A stretch of DNA of 64,000 nt from CAIXSC01 sp046349915. GTDB lineage: Bacteria; Planctomycetota; Planctomycetia; Pirellulales; Pirellulaceae. Location of the stretch: NCBI GenBank assembly GCA_046349915.1, contig JAXMBL010000003.1, positions 868,001 through 932,000 on the forward strand. The letters are read 5' to 3'. Below, one piece after another: positions 8,007 to 16,343 of the stretch. The notes below the pieces were generated by a model that saw nothing but the letters and a program-made list of their open reading frames with translations, searched no databases and had not been told where the DNA came from. Numbering within the stretch: the first letter of the stretch is position 1; each line of letters begins with the position of its first letter. The position numbers and the translations under genes were made by a program.

Positions 8007-10670
8007 TCAATCGACAAACATCAATTCGTTGGACATCAAGACAACCTGTGCCAACTGCTCCAACGATCCCTCGCGCATGAACTCGCGACACTCGGCGGCT
8101 TCCATCGCGGTCGGCGCTCGACCGAGCACGAACGAATAGAGGGCCGCAATACGTTGATCCGTTTCGCCCTCGGGAACTCGTCGAGCCAAGGCATCGGCTC
8201 TCGCTAACATGAACGTCGAGTTCAAGGCGAACAGTGCTTGTTGAGGTACGGTCGTCATCCCACGCCGTGAAGTCGACGTATCGGCGTTAGCAAAGTCAAA
8301 CGTCTGCACCATCGCGGGGATGTTCTGCCGTTCAACAAACGAGTAAACCGTACGACGCCGATTTACGTCATCGGTAATCAAGGACGGTCGGCCATACATG
8401 CTCAAATCCAACTCGCCCGCCACCGCCAACAAAGTATCACGCATCTGCTCTAGATCGAGTCGCCGTCGATTCGCTCGCCACAGCAGCGAGTTACCGGGAT
8501 CTGACTCCAACTGACGCCGCATCGCGATCGAGTTCGTTACCTGTGACGCTCGCTGATAAGCACGGGACGTCATAATCAACTCGTGCAACGGCTTCGTTCG
8601 CCAGCCATGGCGAATCAATGAGTCGGCGAGGAAGTCGAGCAGATCGAGCTGCACGGGACGCTTGGCCTGTAACCCGAAATCGCTGGGGTTATCGACCAAC
8701 GACTCGCCAAAATGATGCATCCAAACACGATTCGCCCACACTCGAGCTGTCAGGGGATTAGACGGCGATGCGATCGCGTTGGCCAAATCCAACCGTCCGC
8801 CGCCCTGTGTGAAAGGTGCTCGTTCGCCTCGCGTCAACTGTCCAAGAAACTGACGAGGCACCGGAGCGCCGCGAGCACTCGGGTCGCCTCGCTGGAAGAT
8901 CACTGGATCGCAGAGAATTTCTGCATCCTGAACCACCATCGCTCGCGGCGCCGCGTCCTTATGCTTGACGGCGATCGCATCCAGCTGGCCCAGCAAGCCT
9001 CGGAAAGCGTCGCCCGGCTGACGCGACAAGTAAGAGACGACATCGCGCGGCGGGAACCAGATGGGGCCTTCACGCGAGATCAGCAATCCGGCCAATGGGT
9101 CCGATTCCCCAGCCCCCTCTTTCCACGCCGTGCGCAGGATCGTGCCATAAACTCTCGCGACATCCGCCTTGTTCGTTGGTTTCGCGGCCACCAAACCGTC
9201 GATGATGCGTTGATCCACCCCACGCGCTCGCCACTCGTCGGGTTTCAACGCCATATCCCGCATCAAGTCGTGCCATGGTCCGAACACGGGATCGTCGGGA
9301 AATGCGCGACGAGCGATAGTCTGACGCCATCGCTTCGTAATCTGCGGACGCAACTGGTCGGGGATCAACGATAGAAAAAAGATCGTCGTCTCCGTGACGT
9401 CAGGCTCGGTGGTCGCTACTTGCACCAGATAGTCGGGCGTGCGTTCACGAGCCGTTTGCAATGTTTCGTCGTAGTGAGCCTGCTGCTTGTCGGTGACTTC
9501 CTTCAGTTTCGCGGCAAACTCTTGCTCGAATGGTTTGCCGCTTTCCCCAATCGGACCAATACGCGGCCGATCAATCGGCTCGATGGCGCTCGCGAAAACG
9601 CCATACAGCGAGTAATAGTCGGCCGTCGGAACGGGATCGAATTTGTGGTCGTGGCAGCGAGCACACGCGAGCGACAATCCCAGAAAACCGCGACCAACCA
9701 CATCGATCTGGTCGTCAATCACGTCATGCCGATTGTTATCGAACATGCGCCCCAGCGTCAAAAGACCGAGCGCCGCCAAGTCAGGCGACTCGGGTGGTAA
9801 ATTCAGTTGATCCGCCGCCAACTGCTCACGTACAAACTGGTCGAACGGCTTGTCGTCATTGAAAGACCGAATCACATAGTCGCGATAAGTGTAAGCGAAG
9901 GGGCGGATGCGAGCGTCGCCATACATCAACACTCCGTCTTTCGCATCTGAATAACGAGCGACATCCAGCCAGTGCCGTCCCCATCGCTCGCCATAGCGAG
10001 GCGAACTCAACAGTTCCTTAACTAACTGAGGAAACGCCTCGCGCGTGGTCTGCAACTGTTGTTCGGTTGGCGGCAGTCCAATCAAGTCGAACGTTACGCG
10101 TCGGATTAGCGTACGCATGTCCGCTGGCTCCGTGGCGACCATCGAACGCTCACGCAGTTTTCGCTCAATCAGTTCATCAATCGGGTGATCTTGCGCACCA
10201 ACCTTCGGCGCCACAATCGGCTGAAACGCCCAATGACTCGCCGCCGCTCGCTCGATATCCGTGACGACCCGCTGACCCTCACGCGGATCGTACGCGCCTC
10301 GTCGAATCCAGACGGTCAGATCGTCGAGCTCGCGGTCGGTCAGCTTCCCACCCGACTCAGGCGGAGGCATCCGAAACTTCTCGTCGCGGTAGGTCACCGC
10401 CCGCATGAGCAAGCTCGCCGCGGGATCACTCGGCACGATCGCCGGCCCACGCTCGCCGCCTCGCTGCCAACCTTGCTTGGAATCGAGTCGCAGTTTGCCC
10501 TCGGCCAGCTCCGGCCCATGACACTCGATACAGTGCTTAACGAACAGCGGACGAATGCGGTCTTCAAAATGCTTCCGCTCCACTTCATCGCTCGACGCGG
10601 AAGCGGTGCAGCAGGAGGCGAGGGCTAGGAGGGCGAAAAGGTTGTAGTTACGCATGGGGGGCATGGTCAT
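8007..10670 (-). CDS. PSCyt1-DUF1549-DUF1553 protein (planctomycete cytochrome c-like)
   Basis: 887 residues if started at 10670; in-frame ATGs also exist at 10664 and 10655, the last giving the neatest signal peptide (MRNYNLFALLALASCCTASA). Domain order: PSCyt1 with haem-binding motif CIECH (about 47-51), DUF1549 (from about 165) containing a second CxxCH motif, CARCHDHKFDPVPTADYYSL (about residue 340), and C-terminal DUF1553 with NPLTARVWANRVWMHHFG and RPVQLDLLDFLAD. Family members are exported and presumed to carry haem; their redox partner is unknown. The paired DUF1501 gene follows 29 bp downstream. The first ATG lies in the last unit of a 7-bp tandem array, an unusual leader (see findings). 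Confidence 0.93.
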   Translation of the reverse strand: MTMPPMRNYNLFALLALASCCTASASSDEVERKHFEDRIRPLFVKHCIECHGPELAEGKLRLDSKQGWQRGGERGPAIVPSDPAASLLMRAVTYRDEKFRMPPPESGGKLTDRELDDLTVWIRRGAYDPREGQRVVTDIERAAASHWAFQPIVAPKVGAQDHPIDELIERKLRERSMVATEPADMRTLIRRVTFDLIGLPPTEQQLQTTREAFPQLVKELLSSPRYGERWGRHWLDVARYSDAKDGVLMYGDARIRPFAYTYRDYVIRSFNDDKPFDQFVREQLAADQLNLPPESPDLAALGLLTLGRMFDNNRHDVIDDQIDVVGRGFLGLSLACARCHDHKFDPVPTADYYSLYGVFASAIEPIDRPRIGPIGESGKPFEQEFAAKLKEVTDKQQAHYDETLQTARERTPDYLVQVATTEPDVTETTIFFLSLIPDQLRPQITKRWRQTIARRAFPDDPVFGPWHDLMRDMALKPDEWRARGVDQRIIDGLVAAKPTNKADVARVYGTILRTAWKEGAGESDPLAGLLISREGPIWFPPRDVVSYLSRQPGDAFRGLLGQLDAIAVKHKDAAPRAMVVQDAEILCDPVIFQRGDPSARGAPVPRQFLGQLTRGERAPFTQGGGRLDLANAIASPSNPLTARVWANRVWMHHFGESLVDNPSDFGLQAKRPVQLDLLDFLADSLIRHGWRTKPLHELIMTSRAYQRASQVTNSIAMRRQLESDPGNSLLWRANRRRLDLEQMRDTLLAVAGELDLSMYGRPSLITDDVNRRRTVYSFVERQNIPAMVQTFDFANADTSTSRRGMTTVPQQALFALNSTFMLARADALARRVPEGETDQRIAALYSFVLGRAPTAMEAAECREFMREGSLEQLAQVVLMSNELMFVD

Positions 10671-10825
10671 TGGTCATTGGTCATTGGTCATTGGTCATTG
10701 GTCATTGGTCATTCGTCATTCGTCATTCGTCATTCGTCATTCGTCATTCGTCATTCGTCATTCGTCATTCGTCATTCGTCATTCGTCATTCGTCATTCGT
10801 CATTCGTCATTCGTCATTCGTCATT
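10667..10825. repeat. 7-bp tandem array: 6 x TCATTGG then 16 x TCATTCG
   Basis: Six perfect units TCATTGG (10667-10708) followed by sixteen perfect units TCATTCG (10709-10820) and a partial unit. On the minus strand, in which both neighbouring genes run, every unit reads CCAATGA or CGAATGA and so contains ATGA, a start codon overlapping a stop codon. The stop codon of the four-helix-bundle gene (10807-10809) and the first ATG of the DUF1549 gene (10668-10670) both lie in the array. On the plus strand the array has no stop in any frame and yields spurious open frames rich in VIRHSSF. Confidence 0.98.
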
Positions 10826-11226
10826 GCGCGCGGGGGGGATGGTGGGCGTGGGTTGGTGGTTTGTTTGGGCGGTCCTATGGATTTTAGGTAGGCGTTTAGT
10901 TGGGGGCCTAGCTTGTCGACGATTGACTTTAGTTGCTCGACTTCTGACGGCGACAGCAGGTTGCGCCGGAAGGCTTGTCGAAGCCAATGGCGTGCTTCGT
11001 AGAGCGAGCCGCGAGCGATGCGCACAAAGCGGCGATTGTCGTTAAAGGTTCCGCGTCCGAAGCCTTCGGCGATGTTCGGGCCCACGCTATCGGCCGCTCG
11101 AATCAATTGCTTGCCGATCGTGTCGCTCGCAAACCTGTCCCAGTGTCGCACGATCAGCCAAAGAGTTTCCGCCAGTTCCTCGGCAAGTTGATACACTCGC
11201 AGTTTTTCAAACGATACCGAGCTCAT
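10807..11226 (-). CDS. Four-helix-bundle protein, 23S rRNA-IVP/Avd-like family
   Basis: 139 residues from the ATG at 11226, which has GGGGGAGG placed 6 bases upstream; a longer frame through low-complexity DNA is not supported. The pattern FEKLRVYQLAEELA (6-19), IGKQLIRAADSVGPNIAEGF and SLYEARHWLRQA is diagnostic for the S23/IVP four-helix-bundle family (PF05635), which includes proteins encoded in 23S rRNA intervening sequences and the Avd subunit of diversity-generating retroelements. The tail beyond about residue 117 is proline-rich and its last residues (MTNDE) are encoded by the heptamer array. Heptamer arrays in opposite orientation lie on both sides of the gene. No reverse transcriptase or rRNA is present in the window, so its partner is unknown. 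Confidence 0.9.
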   Translation of the reverse strand: MSSVSFEKLRVYQLAEELAETLWLIVRHWDRFASDTIGKQLIRAADSVGPNIAEGFGRGTFNDNRRFVRIARGSLYEARHWLRQAFRRNLLSPSEVEQLKSIVDKLGPQLNAYLKSIGPPKQTTNPRPPSPPRAMTNDE

Positions 11227-11393
11227 GCTGACCTCCCCCAGCGTCTTCGCCGGGCGATCAACTCGAGCCAATTCAAGGACGAAATCACAAGTAAACACCT
11301 TTTTCGCGATTCCTCCCCCACAAAGAAAAATTCTATCGCCGAAAGAGAAGATGGAAAAGGAAGAAGGGAAAAAGGAAGAAGGAAAAAACAAGC

Positions 11394-11470
11394 CGAATGA
11401 CCAACAACCAACAACCAACAACCAACAACCAATGACCAATGACCAATGACCAATGACCAATGACCAACAA
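11394..11470. repeat. 7-bp tandem array: CGAATGA, 4 x CCAACAA, 5 x CCAATGA, CCAACAA
   Basis: Eleven contiguous 7-bp units upstream of the four-helix-bundle gene. The five CCAATGA units are the exact reverse complement of the six TCATTGG units at 10667-10708, and the single CGAATGA is the complement of the TCATTCG units. A purine-rich stretch (11347-11391) lies beside it. The two arrays could pair as a long stem with the four-helix-bundle gene in the loop. Confidence 0.95.
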
Positions 11471-11477
11471 CAAATGA

Positions 11478-12962
11478 CTACCCCAACAGTTCCCGAATTA
11501 CCCTTCCATGAACATCGGTCAGTCGCATGTCGCGGCCGCCGAAGCGGAAGGTCAGGCGTTCGTGGTCGATGCCCAGGAGGTGCAGGATTGTGGCGTGGAG
11601 GTCATGGATGTCGAGTGGATTTTCCACGGCGCTCATCCCCATCTCATCGGTCGCTCCGTAAGTGATTCCGCCTCGGACGCCAGCGCCGGCGAGCCACATG
11701 GAATAACCACTCACATGATGGTCGCGGCCATCCGTGCCCGAGCTGTGAGGCGTGCGACCCATCTCGCCTGCCCAAACGATCAAGGTATCGTCGAGCAGTC
11801 CGCGGCGTTTCAGGTCGATCAAGAGAGCTGCAACCGGTTGGTCGGTGATGCGAGCGTTTTCGGCATGCCTCAGTTTTAGCTCCCCATGCTGGTCCCAAGG
11901 CGAGTTGTTCGCATGTGTGCTGGGGCAAGTAATCTCGATGAAGCGAACGCCTGCTTCGGCCAGCCGTCGAGCTCGCAGGCATTGCAGCGCGTAGAGTTTG
12001 TCGAAGTCGTTCGAGCGATCGACTCCATAAAGTGCGAGTGTCTCGGCTGTCTCGGTGGCGACTTCGCAGAGTTGGGGGACGAGTGTCTGCATGCGGGCCG
12101 CAGTCTCATAATTGCGGATACTCGATTCAATCGCCTCGGCGTCTCCCTGAGAGTGGGCAAACTCCGAGTCAATATCACGCAGGAAGTCCAGTTTCGCTCG
12201 TTGCAAGTCACTGGGGTCCGCGGCCGTAATATTGTCGACAGGTTTTCCCTTCGCTCGAACCAAAGTAGCTTGGTGAGTAGCGGGCAAGAAGGAACTCGCA
12301 AAGTTCTGAAAGCCGCCGTTGGGAATCCAGTCGTTGTTTAAGAGTACATAGCCAGGCAGGTCTTGATTCTCTTGCCCGAGCCCGTAGGAAATCCACGAGC
12401 CCATGCTTGGCGCCGCCGCGATCGATCTGCCCGTGTGCAACAAGAGCGACTGAGCGCCATGCAATGGCGACTCGCCTACCATCGATCGCAAGACGCACAA
12501 CTGATCCGCTACCTTGGCGGCATGCGGGAACAACTCGCTGACCCAGAGTCCTGATTCGCCGTACTGTGCGAACTTCCAGGGACTGCCGAGCCACTTCCGG
12601 CCCGCGCTGACCGCCTGCGACCTGGGGTCTGGCCGCCATTTAGCAGGTTCACCGTTTCGTCGAGTCAACTCGGGCTTAGGATCATAAGAGTCGACATGGG
12701 ACACTCCACCATCCATGAATAGGAAGATGACTCGTTTGGCCCGTGGCGAAAAGTGAGTGCGCGAGGGCGTTGCAGCGTGCGCGGGCTGCCCAAACAAGCC
12801 CGCCAATGCCAGCCAGCCAAACCCGAGACTCGACTGCTGCAGAAACTCGCGCCGCGATCGCGAAGGCGATTGATGTCCTGGGCATGGGCAAGAAGAACCC
12901 CTTGAGCGGTTGTTTGAGATGGGCCGCGGTGAGTTGCTCGTCGTGTCGAGTTCATGGGACAT
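11478..12962 (-). CDS. DUF1501 family protein
   Basis: 494 residues. A 35-residue leader precedes the twin-arginine motif SRREFLQQSSLGFGWLAL. Landmarks: RVIFLFMDGGVSHVDSYDPK, SPWDQHGELK (metal-type motif), WAGEMGRTPHSSGTDGRDHH and the family ending LTFRFGGRDMRLTDVHGRV. Its start overlaps the stop of its DUF1549/DUF1553 partner by 11 bp, so the two are co-translated. It is the downstream member of the pair, like the other two DUF1549-linked copies in this window. The reaction is unknown. Confidence 0.92.
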   Translation of the reverse strand: MSHELDTTSNSPRPISNNRSRGSSCPCPGHQSPSRSRREFLQQSSLGFGWLALAGLFGQPAHAATPSRTHFSPRAKRVIFLFMDGGVSHVDSYDPKPELTRRNGEPAKWRPDPRSQAVSAGRKWLGSPWKFAQYGESGLWVSELFPHAAKVADQLCVLRSMVGESPLHGAQSLLLHTGRSIAAAPSMGSWISYGLGQENQDLPGYVLLNNDWIPNGGFQNFASSFLPATHQATLVRAKGKPVDNITAADPSDLQRAKLDFLRDIDSEFAHSQGDAEAIESSIRNYETAARMQTLVPQLCEVATETAETLALYGVDRSNDFDKLYALQCLRARRLAEAGVRFIEITCPSTHANNSPWDQHGELKLRHAENARITDQPVAALLIDLKRRGLLDDTLIVWAGEMGRTPHSSGTDGRDHHVSGYSMWLAGAGVRGGITYGATDEMGMSAVENPLDIHDLHATILHLLGIDHERLTFRFGGRDMRLTDVHGRVIRELLG

Positions 12963-15900
12963 AAAGGAACTCCTTCAGATTGAACACCGCATGGGCGGCA
13001 TCTTGCCAGACGAGCGGTTGCTTGAGCAGATCGCCGGATAGTCCACGTAGTTCAGCGCTTCGGTGGATGAGTTTGTCGAGTCGCCGGACTTCGGTTTCGC
13101 GAGCGGGTCGGCCCAAGGCGTTCGACAGCATGCGTTCGATGCGCTGGGACGTCGTCGTTGAGCCATCGGTTAGCAGCCGCTCGCTCCAGCAGCGTGCTTG
13201 ATCGACGACGAAGGGGTCGTTGAGCAGCGCGAGCGCTTGGTCGGGAACGTTCGTCACATCACGTCGACCGACCGTTTGTTTGGGCAATGGCTGATTGAAC
13301 AACGCCAGGAAACGAGGCGGTTCCATCATGGTCATTTCCAGATAGAGGCTGCGACGTCCTTGGCCATCGAGCGGCCCTTTGAAAAGACGCTTCTGCGAAT
13401 CCTCCGCGGTTCGGAATGGCTCGATGGCAGGGCCGTAAAGAGTTGGGTCGAGTCGGCCCGAGACTGCCAGGATCGAATCGCGTAAAGATTCCGCATCAAG
13501 TCGACAGGCAGGACGATGGTGCCACAGACGATTCTCGGGATCGACCGCGAGTGCGGACGATTGGGGGATGCTCGATTGTTGCCAAACCGCCGAATTAACC
13601 AACAGCCGAATCAACTTCTTGGTCGACCAGCCCTCGTCCATGAATCGTTCCGCGAGGTAATCCAGCAACTCAGGATGACTTGGACGTTCGCCAAGGTGTC
13701 CAAAATCATCGGGTGAACGCACCAGCCCTTCGCCAAACAGGTAGTGCCAGACGCGGTTCACATAGACGCGAGCGGTCAAGGGATTCTCGGCCGCGGCCAC
13801 TTGCCGAGCCCACGCAAGTCGTTGACTGGCACGATCCTCGGGTGGAGCTGAAGGAGGCACTAGCGTTGAGACGAATCGCACTTGACCTCGCGGAACAGCA
13901 GCTCCTAGATCGGTGTACGACCCGCGAATGCCAACCCGCGAGTCGCGTCCTTCGTGCCAATCATCTGCTGACCCAACCGTTTGGTCCACTTGGAGCTTTC
14001 GTTCCAATTCACGATAGGTCTTCACCAAGCGATCGACCGCGGGGCTCGCGGTCAACTCCTGCGGCAATAGCTTGGCTTGTAACGCGTCGTTCAGGAGTCG
14101 AACATCCTCCGAGTTGCATTGTCCGTCGAGCCAACGCTGCACGGACGCTCGTAATAACTGAGTGAGCCGCCGAGCCCAGTCGGGCTCTTGAGCGAGTTGG
14201 CCGAACAGCGGCGCGAATCGCTCTAATTCATCTTGGGGAGGCTGGCCTGGCGGATGCTGATAGACGCGCGTGACTCCAAACCATGAGCGTTCGTCGGTGA
14301 GGTCGGTTTCTTTCACGCCTCCATAGCCGACGCGAGGTGGAAAGTAATTGTTCAGCGATTTGGTCGCCAACTCGAAGTACACCATGCGCGGAGCCCGATC
14401 GACGGTGCCTTCCAGCGAATCGAAGTTGCCCGCGGTGAGTGTTCGCCAGGTTGGATGAGGCAGCGCGGGAAACTGTAGTCGCTCGGGATTTAACGCACGA
14501 TCGACAATGAACGACAGCGAGGCGTGATTGCCCGCGGTCATCTCAATCGAGAAGGTGATCGGTTGAGTGGGATCTAGCTGAGGGCTTTGCAGCGAGCCCG
14601 CGAGACGCTGCGAGAAGACATGCGAGTAACGACCGGCGGGCAGTAACTGTTGCAACGCGACATTCTCCGAGTTGCTTACCACCAACTCGCCGTCGCGGAC
14701 TAACCCCGATTTCATTCCCCAGCCGTCCCAACGCCAGCCTGCGGCGCCGTCAGGCTGCGTGAAGTCAGCGAGCAGCTTGAGGTGTTGACGATTCGCGGCG
14801 ACTCGCTGCTCGCGCTCAGTTGCGAATTCCTCGGGAGTGACCGAGGTCGCGAGTGATCGCTTCCAGAATTCCATTAGAGATGTCGGGAAAGACTTGGCAG
14901 GCTGACTGTCGGCGGCGATCGCGCGGATGCGTGCGAGAGTGCCCTCGGGTTGATCGAGATCGGTTGCCTTGATCCAGAGCCGCCCGAGTTCTTGCCGCAA
15001 CTCTTGCTTGATGCCACTCAATTGTTCCACAGTCGATTGATTGGGATCAACGACGTCGATGGTGCGAGACGTGAAACGAGTGCTCATCAACATGCCCGCC
15101 AACGAGTAGTAATCACGTTGCTCGACGGCGTCCAACTTATGGTCGTGGCATTGAGCGCAGGCTAAGGTTGTCCCGAGAAAAGCCTTCCCCAAGGTGTCGA
15201 TCATGTTGGCGACCGCTTCTTGAGTGATTCCTTCCGCAGCCGAGTTGTCGCCGTGTCGTCGTTCCCCAAGTCGCAACATCATGGGACCGATCAGTGCTTC
15301 GTTGACGCCATTCCTTGGGTTGACTCGCGGTGGCAGCAGATCACCAGCGATCTGTTCGAGAACAAATTGGTTGTAGGGCAGATCGGAGTTGAACGCGCGG
15401 ATCAAATAGTCGCGATAACGCCATGCGTTCTTGGCCGGCACGTCCCACTCGTAACCATGAGTGTCCGCGTAGTGGACGACATCCATCCAATGTCGCGCCC
15501 ATCGCTCGCCAAAGTGTGGACTCTCCAACAACCTTGTCACCAATTGGTCGTAGGCGTTCGCTGACTCATCGTGGCAAAACGTCTCGAGCCACTCTGGATC
15601 GGGCGGCAGGCCTGTGAGCGTAATGGCTAGGCGGCGAGCGAGCGTGCGTCGTTCAGCGACCTGGTTGGGCCGAAGACCTTGCTCGCCTAATTTGGCAAGA
15701 ATGAAACGATCCACCTCGGTGCGCGCCCAGTCGGTCGATGATGTGGAAGGCACGGCGATTTTGGCGACCGGTTTCAAGCTCCACCAATTCATCCGCTGTT
15801 GGAACTCGGTCTCCCACTCGACGGACTTGTCGCGCTTGGCCACCTCGCCGACACGTGGATCAGGTGCACCGGCTTCGACCCAGGCGGTCAGGTCGGCGAT

Positions 15901-16323
15901 CACTGCATCGGGCAGTCGGCCCTGTCGCGGCGGCATTTCCGAGAAGCCGCTGTCATGGCGGATCGAGCGGATCAGCGGACTCTTTTCGGGCTTGCCGGGG
16001 ACGATGGCTGGCTGACCCGATTCGCCGCCCAGTTGCCAGCCTGCCTTGACGTCGAGTCGCAGGCCGCCTTGAAGCTCTTTGGACTCGGCGCTATGGCAGG
16101 AATAGCAGTGGGTAACCAATACAGGGCGAATCTTCTTTTCAAAGAACTCGAAATCAGCTTGGGCTTGAGCAAAGGTTGCCTCAGTACCGCAGGCGAACTG
16201 GCAGCCGATCAAACCAACTAGGATTGCTCGAAGACACAACGCCATCGAGTCGCCACGATGCTTGGCGCCGCGGCGCAATGCGATAAGAGGCGATCTGGTA
16301 CGGGCCGTTGAGGGGAGCGGCAT
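12952..16323 (-). CDS. Large PSCyt1-DUF1549-DUF1553 protein
   Basis: 1123 residues from the ATG at 16323, preferred because GGAGG sits 5 bases upstream; an ATG at 16347 overlaps the previous stop as ATGA and is the alternative. A hydrophobic signal (ALCLRAILVGLIGCQFACG) is followed by PSCyt1 with CYSCH, DUF1549 with CAQCHDHKLDAVEQRDYYSL, and DUF1553 with NPLTARVYVNRVWHYLFGEG and EMTMMEPPRFLALFNQPL near the end. It is about 230 residues longer than the copy at 8007; the extra part lies between DUF1549 and DUF1553 (about 440-770) and could be a carbohydrate-binding or jelly-roll insertion. It sits 20 bp after a propeller gene and overlaps its DUF1501 partner. Confidence 0.92.
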   Translation of the reverse strand: MPLPSTARTRSPLIALRRGAKHRGDSMALCLRAILVGLIGCQFACGTEATFAQAQADFEFFEKKIRPVLVTHCYSCHSAESKELQGGLRLDVKAGWQLGGESGQPAIVPGKPEKSPLIRSIRHDSGFSEMPPRQGRLPDAVIADLTAWVEAGAPDPRVGEVAKRDKSVEWETEFQQRMNWWSLKPVAKIAVPSTSSTDWARTEVDRFILAKLGEQGLRPNQVAERRTLARRLAITLTGLPPDPEWLETFCHDESANAYDQLVTRLLESPHFGERWARHWMDVVHYADTHGYEWDVPAKNAWRYRDYLIRAFNSDLPYNQFVLEQIAGDLLPPRVNPRNGVNEALIGPMMLRLGERRHGDNSAAEGITQEAVANMIDTLGKAFLGTTLACAQCHDHKLDAVEQRDYYSLAGMLMSTRFTSRTIDVVDPNQSTVEQLSGIKQELRQELGRLWIKATDLDQPEGTLARIRAIAADSQPAKSFPTSLMEFWKRSLATSVTPEEFATEREQRVAANRQHLKLLADFTQPDGAAGWRWDGWGMKSGLVRDGELVVSNSENVALQQLLPAGRYSHVFSQRLAGSLQSPQLDPTQPITFSIEMTAGNHASLSFIVDRALNPERLQFPALPHPTWRTLTAGNFDSLEGTVDRAPRMVYFELATKSLNNYFPPRVGYGGVKETDLTDERSWFGVTRVYQHPPGQPPQDELERFAPLFGQLAQEPDWARRLTQLLRASVQRWLDGQCNSEDVRLLNDALQAKLLPQELTASPAVDRLVKTYRELERKLQVDQTVGSADDWHEGRDSRVGIRGSYTDLGAAVPRGQVRFVSTLVPPSAPPEDRASQRLAWARQVAAAENPLTARVYVNRVWHYLFGEGLVRSPDDFGHLGERPSHPELLDYLAERFMDEGWSTKKLIRLLVNSAVWQQSSIPQSSALAVDPENRLWHHRPACRLDAESLRDSILAVSGRLDPTLYGPAIEPFRTAEDSQKRLFKGPLDGQGRRSLYLEMTMMEPPRFLALFNQPLPKQTVGRRDVTNVPDQALALLNDPFVVDQARCWSERLLTDGSTTTSQRIERMLSNALGRPARETEVRRLDKLIHRSAELRGLSGDLLKQPLVWQDAAHAVFNLKEFLYVP

Positions 16324-16343
16324 AATGACCTCCGGAAACTGAC

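Noticed and set aside
10654..11045. Plus-strand open frames rich in VIGHWSL and VIRHSSF
   Set aside because: They are translations of the stop-free strand of the 7-bp array and occur in all three frames.
10807..11226. Diversity-generating retroelement (Avd-like protein)
   Set aside because: No reverse transcriptase, template repeat or variable repeat is seen nearby.
11227..11460. Longer N-terminus of the four-helix-bundle protein
   Set aside because: The extra part is low-complexity and heptamer DNA; the ATG at 11226 has a strong ribosome site and the family start.
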